18,827 bases of DNA from Lachnospiraceae bacterium. Its GTDB lineage: Bacteria; Bacillota; Clostridia; Lachnospirales; Lachnospiraceae. The stretch is taken from contig DNJW01000105.1 in NCBI GenBank assembly GCA_003488965.1, positions 1,487-20,313 on the forward strand, written 5' to 3'. A program made the translations under genes and the position numbers. This document shows positions 17,031 to 18,827 of the stretch, piece after piece (the stretch's first letter is position 1; each line of letters begins with the position of its first letter). The notes beneath the pieces are model-generated. The model had not been told where the DNA came from. It did not search any database and was given only the letters and a program-made list of their open reading frames with translations.

Positions 17031-17078
17031 TTATATGTCACCAATTTCCGTAAGGAAATTGATGACCTGCGGGCGCAT
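17031..17078 (-). CDS. Candidate 15-aa leader peptide, ribozyme-proximal copy
   Basis: The same peptide, MRPQVINFLTEIGDI, then TAA, with AAAGGAG 7 bp before the ATG. Its start is about 35 bp after the end of the ribozyme core, so it would be the first ORF on the cleaved 3' RNA. Here the 13-bp hairpin inside the ORF is fully paired (one G-T). Same caveat as the other copy: it may be RNA structure rather than a translated peptide. Confidence 0.4.
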   Translation of the reverse strand: MRPQVINFLTEIGDI

Positions 17079-17112
17079 CAGCGCACTCCTTTATCCATAT
17101 GTTTATCCTCTT

Positions 17113-17257
17113 CCGCTATGCCGTCTTTGTTTTGCAGTCACCCGCATATTTTCCCGGCATATCACGCACCGGAAGCCGTACGGGAAGGCACCCGCCGAAC
17201 ATTTCGATAACCTTCCTCCTCGTCAACCTATTCCTTTTCCGATAGGTACATGGCGCT
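17113..17257 (-). ncRNA. glmS ribozyme (self-cleaving, glucosamine-6-phosphate-dependent)
   Basis: Read on the minus strand, the cleavage site is TTTA|GCGCC, with the first ribozyme base at 17256. P1 is a hairpin around ACCTATC/GAATAGGT. The conserved core runs TTGACGAGG, AGGAAGG, TTATCGAA, TTCGGCGG and TGCCTTCCCG, with the P2 stem AGGAAGG/CCTTCC. A P3-like CGTAC/GTGCG stem, P4 ATGCCG/CGGCAT and P4.1 TGC-GGGTGACT-GCA complete it, along with the conserved AACAAAG. The match to the B. subtilis ribozyme, recalled from memory, is close. It senses GlmS's product: cleavage leaves a 5'-OH RNA that RNase J degrades, lowering glmS expression. It lies about 180 bp before the glmS start, farther than a minimal leader because the tandem units intervene. 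Confidence 0.95.
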
Positions 17258-17299
17258 AAATGAGGGACTATGGGAAATTATTGCATACAGCCAAAAAAG

Positions 17300-17326
17300 A
17301 TGTCCTATGCATCTGAAATCAATACA
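17300..17326 (+). repeat. 27-bp sequence in the glmS promoter/leader shared, inverted, with the dnaE leader
   Basis: Matches the minus strand at 14894-14920 at 26 of 27 bases. It overlaps the predicted glmS -10 box and the transcribed stretch ahead of the ribozyme cleavage site. Confidence 0.75.
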
Positions 17327-17351
17327 TATTGCTATTATATTTACTTGTCAA
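17323..17351 (-). promoter_or_regulatory. Probable sigma-A promoter for glmS
   Basis: Minus-strand TTGACA (full consensus), 17-bp spacer, TATGTA (three of six). It would start RNA near 17316, about 60 nt before the ribozyme cleavage site. A TATAAT sits inside the spacer and could be used with a poor -35 instead. Confidence 0.55.
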
Positions 17352-17453
17352 GGTGCATGATTCCTTTCTATATAAAATAAAATATAGGAATACTTGGGGA
17401 ATTATAACATAAAGTTTTTGCGGTGTAAATGGGGGATTGGTTTATTATGTATT
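17352..17453. other. AT-rich intergenic, nothing recognised
   Basis: About 100 bp with no ORF, strong hairpin or promoter that I can support. It is part of the gap of about 690 bp between the glmS ribozyme and the Rpn nuclease gene; the rest of that gap holds the glmS promoter, the repeats and the nuclease promoter and leader. Confidence 0.5.
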
Positions 17454-17602
17454 GGCGGACAGTCCGCCCGGCAGAAAAGATATTCCTCCGTCGCCCCGCT
17501 TCCGCTCCACAAAAAGCGTAACGGACACTAGGTTCGTGAGAAACCTCACCAAGTGCCGACGCTTTTTAAGGGGCTCCTTGAGGAATATCTTTTCTGCCGG
17601 GC
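17454..17602. repeat. Long hairpin intergenic repeat, copy 2
   Basis: Perfect 23-bp arms at 17466-17488 and 17580-17602 (starting GCCCGG on the left) enclose 91 bp with further nested pairing: GCCCC/GGGGC, AAAAAGCGT/ACGCTTTTT, and an inner CACTAGGTT-type stem. A small GGCGGAC/GTCCGCC palindrome (17454-17468) sits at its left edge. Arms match copy 1 at 6736-6807 apart from compensated changes; the centre is longer. No ORF inside is convincing. Confidence 0.85.
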
Positions 17603-17613
17603 TACAGTATTGG

Positions 17614-17660
17614 TTAATATCCAATTGCAAAACTGTCATTTTCCAATTACGAATTGTGCA
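17614..17660 (+). repeat. Dispersed repeat, right copy (39-bp core 17622-17660)
   Basis: The core is the inverted match to 65-103 (38 of 39). The TTAATA lead-in at 17614 links it to the tail of the long hairpin repeat and to the partial copy at 9044-9064. TTGCAAAACT near its left end and AGTTTCGCAA at 17670-17679 form imperfect inverted ends of a small palindromic unit. Confidence 0.75.
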
Positions 17661-17719
17661 GAATTACTGAGTTTCGCAAACGTCTAATACATATCTTACG
17701 TAAAAAGGAGAAAATCCGC

Positions 17720-17748
17720 TTGCCTTTATTATCAAATAATGTTATAGT
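17720..17748 (+). promoter_or_regulatory. Sigma-A promoter for the Rpn nuclease gene
   Basis: TTGCCT, 17-bp spacer, TATAGT (five of six at -10). A start near 17755 gives a leader of about 190 nt before the ATG at 17947. I find no known riboswitch in that leader. Confidence 0.65.
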
Positions 17749-17946
17749 AACTACACATTCAATTATCATACAAACAAGTATGATATCTAACTTCTAGTTT
17801 TCTGGAAGATAAATGGGATAAGTCATCCTAGGATTACCAACATTTAGTTTAACAGAAGAGGTAAGTGTATATCGGGAAATGTCGGCAGTATTTCTTTCCT
17901 TTTCTGTATTTATATGCGACAGATTAATACTGAAAAAGGAGTCATT

Positions 17947-18827
17947 ATGACGAAAGAAAAAGAACCTATTATTGACAATCCGAACATCAGGGACAGCAGC
18001 AGTAAGCTGATTTTCGGAGATAATATTCTTTGTTCCCAATTTTTGCGTGATTATGCGGATATGGAAGTTTTGAGAAATATCCAGCCGGAGGATATTGAAG
18101 ATGTATCTGAGCGTTATGTTCCTTTATATAGTACAGAAAGAGAAAGCGATACTGTTAAGAAGGTGAATATTTCAAAGTATCTACATACCAAGGAGAATGA
18201 AAACCCGCTTGCATTACCACTTTATGTTGTTTCACTGGTTGAACATAAGACGAAAGTGGAGTATAATGTGTCTATGCAGATGCTCCGGTATATGGTTCAT
18301 ATATGGGAAGACTACGAAAAAGAGATGAACAAAAAATATTCTCATATAAGTAACAGAAAGGATTTCCGTTATCCTCCTATTTTTCCAATTGTTTATTATG
18401 AAGGAACGGAGAGGTGGGCTGCGCCATGTGATTTAGCAGACCGGATACTCTGTAAGGAATTGTTGGGTAATTATCTTCCGCATTTTAAATATCAGATAAT
18501 AAAGCTTCATGATTACAGCAATGAGGAACTTCTGGCAAAAGGGGATGAGATTTCTCTGGCAATGTTGATTAATAAAATCAGATGTCCGGGGGATATGGAA
18601 ATATTTACGAAGCTTCCGAAAGAGCAGATGGATAGGATATTGCAAGACACTCCAGAATATCTTTTAGGTATTATGGAGAAGTTGCTTAGAGCATTGCTTT
18701 ATAGTATGAATCTGGCAGAGAATACGACAGAAAATGCGGTGGCAAAAATTAAGGAGCGAAAAATGGGAAGGCTATTTGAAGGAGTAACATTTAATTTTCA
18801 GACAGCGATAGAAGAGGCAGCAAAAGA
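17947..18827 (+). CDS. Rpn-family PD-(D/E)XK nuclease / putative transposase, 3'-truncated by window end
   Basis: The first 293 codons are visible and the frame is open to the last base. The protein fits the Rpn (recombination-promoting nuclease, YhgA-like) group common in many copies in Lachnospiraceae genomes. It opens with DSSSKLIFGDNILCSQFLRDY (16-36) and QPEDIEDVSERYVPLY. The nuclease core is VVSLVEHKTKVEYNVSMQMLRYM (94-116), with an E-x-K pair at 99-101 and Arg-Tyr at 114-115. FPIVYYEGTERWAAP (146-160) and LHDYSNEELLAKGDEISLAMLINKI (187-211) follow. Rpn proteins cut DNA and promote RecA-independent recombination in E. coli; whether this one does is unknown. AAAAAGGAG lies 5 bp before the ATG. 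It is divergent from glmS and has lower GC than the genes to its left, as expected for accessory DNA. Confidence 0.88.
   Translation, partial: MTKEKEPIIDNPNIRDSSSKLIFGDNILCSQFLRDYADMEVLRNIQPEDIEDVSERYVPLYSTERESDTVKKVNISKYLHTKENENPLALPLYVVSLVEHKTKVEYNVSMQMLRYMVHIWEDYEKEMNKKYSHISNRKDFRYPPIFPIVYYEGTERWAAPCDLADRILCKELLGNYLPHFKYQIIKLHDYSNEELLAKGDEISLAMLINKIRCPGDMEIFTKLPKEQMDRILQDTPEYLLGIMEKLLRALLYSMNLAENTTENAVAKIKERKMGRLFEGVTFNFQTAIEEAAK

Larger units (their letters stand above)
16966..17095 (-). repeat. Two tandem 65-bp units in the glmS leader
   Basis: Units 16966-17030 and 17031-17095 are head-to-tail with 62 of 65 bases identical. In each, minus-strand RNA forms GCGC-TGAT-GCGC and then a 13-bp stem (GTCATCAATTTCC with GGAAATTGGTGAC, loop TTAC). 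Each unit also carries a ribosome site, ATG, 15 codons and TAA. The pair sits between the ribozyme and the glmS ribosome site. Confidence 0.95.

Noticed and set aside
16966..17095. CRISPR-like array
   Set aside because: Only two directly abutting units without spacers, no cas genes nearby.
16640..17259. Plus-strand ORFs running through the tandem units and ribozyme
   Set aside because: They are antisense to glmS, its leader and the ribozyme, and share sequence only because the 65-bp unit is duplicated.
17445..17639. 64-codon minus-strand ORF within the long hairpin repeat
   Set aside because: It is composed almost entirely of the inverted arms and centre; no ribosome site or family likeness.
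65..17660. A 17.6-kb composite transposon bounded by the 39-bp inverted repeats
   Set aside because: The interior holds essential core genes in ordinary order and no transposase or integrase; the repeats look like dispersed intergenic units.
17865..17927. 21-codon GTG-started ORF in the Rpn leader
   Set aside because: The only Shine-Dalgarno-like sequence is 3 bp from the GTG, too close, and nothing else supports translation.

Overview
The window looks like a chromosomal core segment of a Lachnospiraceae-type Clostridia (Bacillota). Gene order (glmS, dnaE, pfkA, TrmH-family methyltransferase, proC), Clostridia-style DnaE and GlmS proteins, a glmS ribozyme, AGGAGG-type ribosome sites and a small Lachnospiraceae-type protein between birA and coaX all point there. 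Fourteen of the fifteen clear protein genes lie on the minus strand; only the last, cut by the window end, is on the plus strand.

Right to left, in transcription order: glmS (15113-16933) is preceded by a well-preserved glmS ribozyme (about 17113-17257). Between ribozyme and gene lie two tandem 65-bp units, each with a Shine-Dalgarno sequence, a 15-codon ORF and a strong hairpin. glmS ends in a structured intergenic element with a terminator. Then come dnaE (11320-14832) and pfkA (10192-11166, own promoter), a TrmH/SpoU methyltransferase (9168-9971), proC (8223-9017), an exported SH3/SleB-like cell-wall hydrolase (6832-8040), an NfeD/SPFH membrane pair (6183-6623, 5251-6180), and a tight run argF - birA - small protein - coaX - dus - unknown protein (5164 down to 194).

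The functions are housekeeping: amino-sugar synthesis, replication, glycolysis, proline and arginine synthesis, biotin and CoA cofactor supply, tRNA/rRNA modification and envelope maintenance. The glmS ribozyme implies feedback by glucosamine-6-phosphate. The argF-to-unknown run has gaps of -8 to 51 bp and looks co-transcribed.

The accessory character is in the intergenic DNA. A 39-bp repeat occurs inverted at both ends of the window (65-103 and 17622-17660). Two copies of a long hairpin repeat lie at 6736-6807 and 17466-17602, with compensatory arm changes. A 27-bp sequence upstream of dnaE recurs inverted in the glmS promoter/leader, so the two leader RNAs could pair. At the right edge an Rpn/PD-(D/E)XK nuclease gene (17947 to beyond the window) has its own promoter and a long leader. 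I see no tRNA, rRNA, CRISPR array, prophage or complete insertion sequence. The most unusual system is the duplicated mini-ORF/hairpin unit between the glmS ribozyme and glmS.
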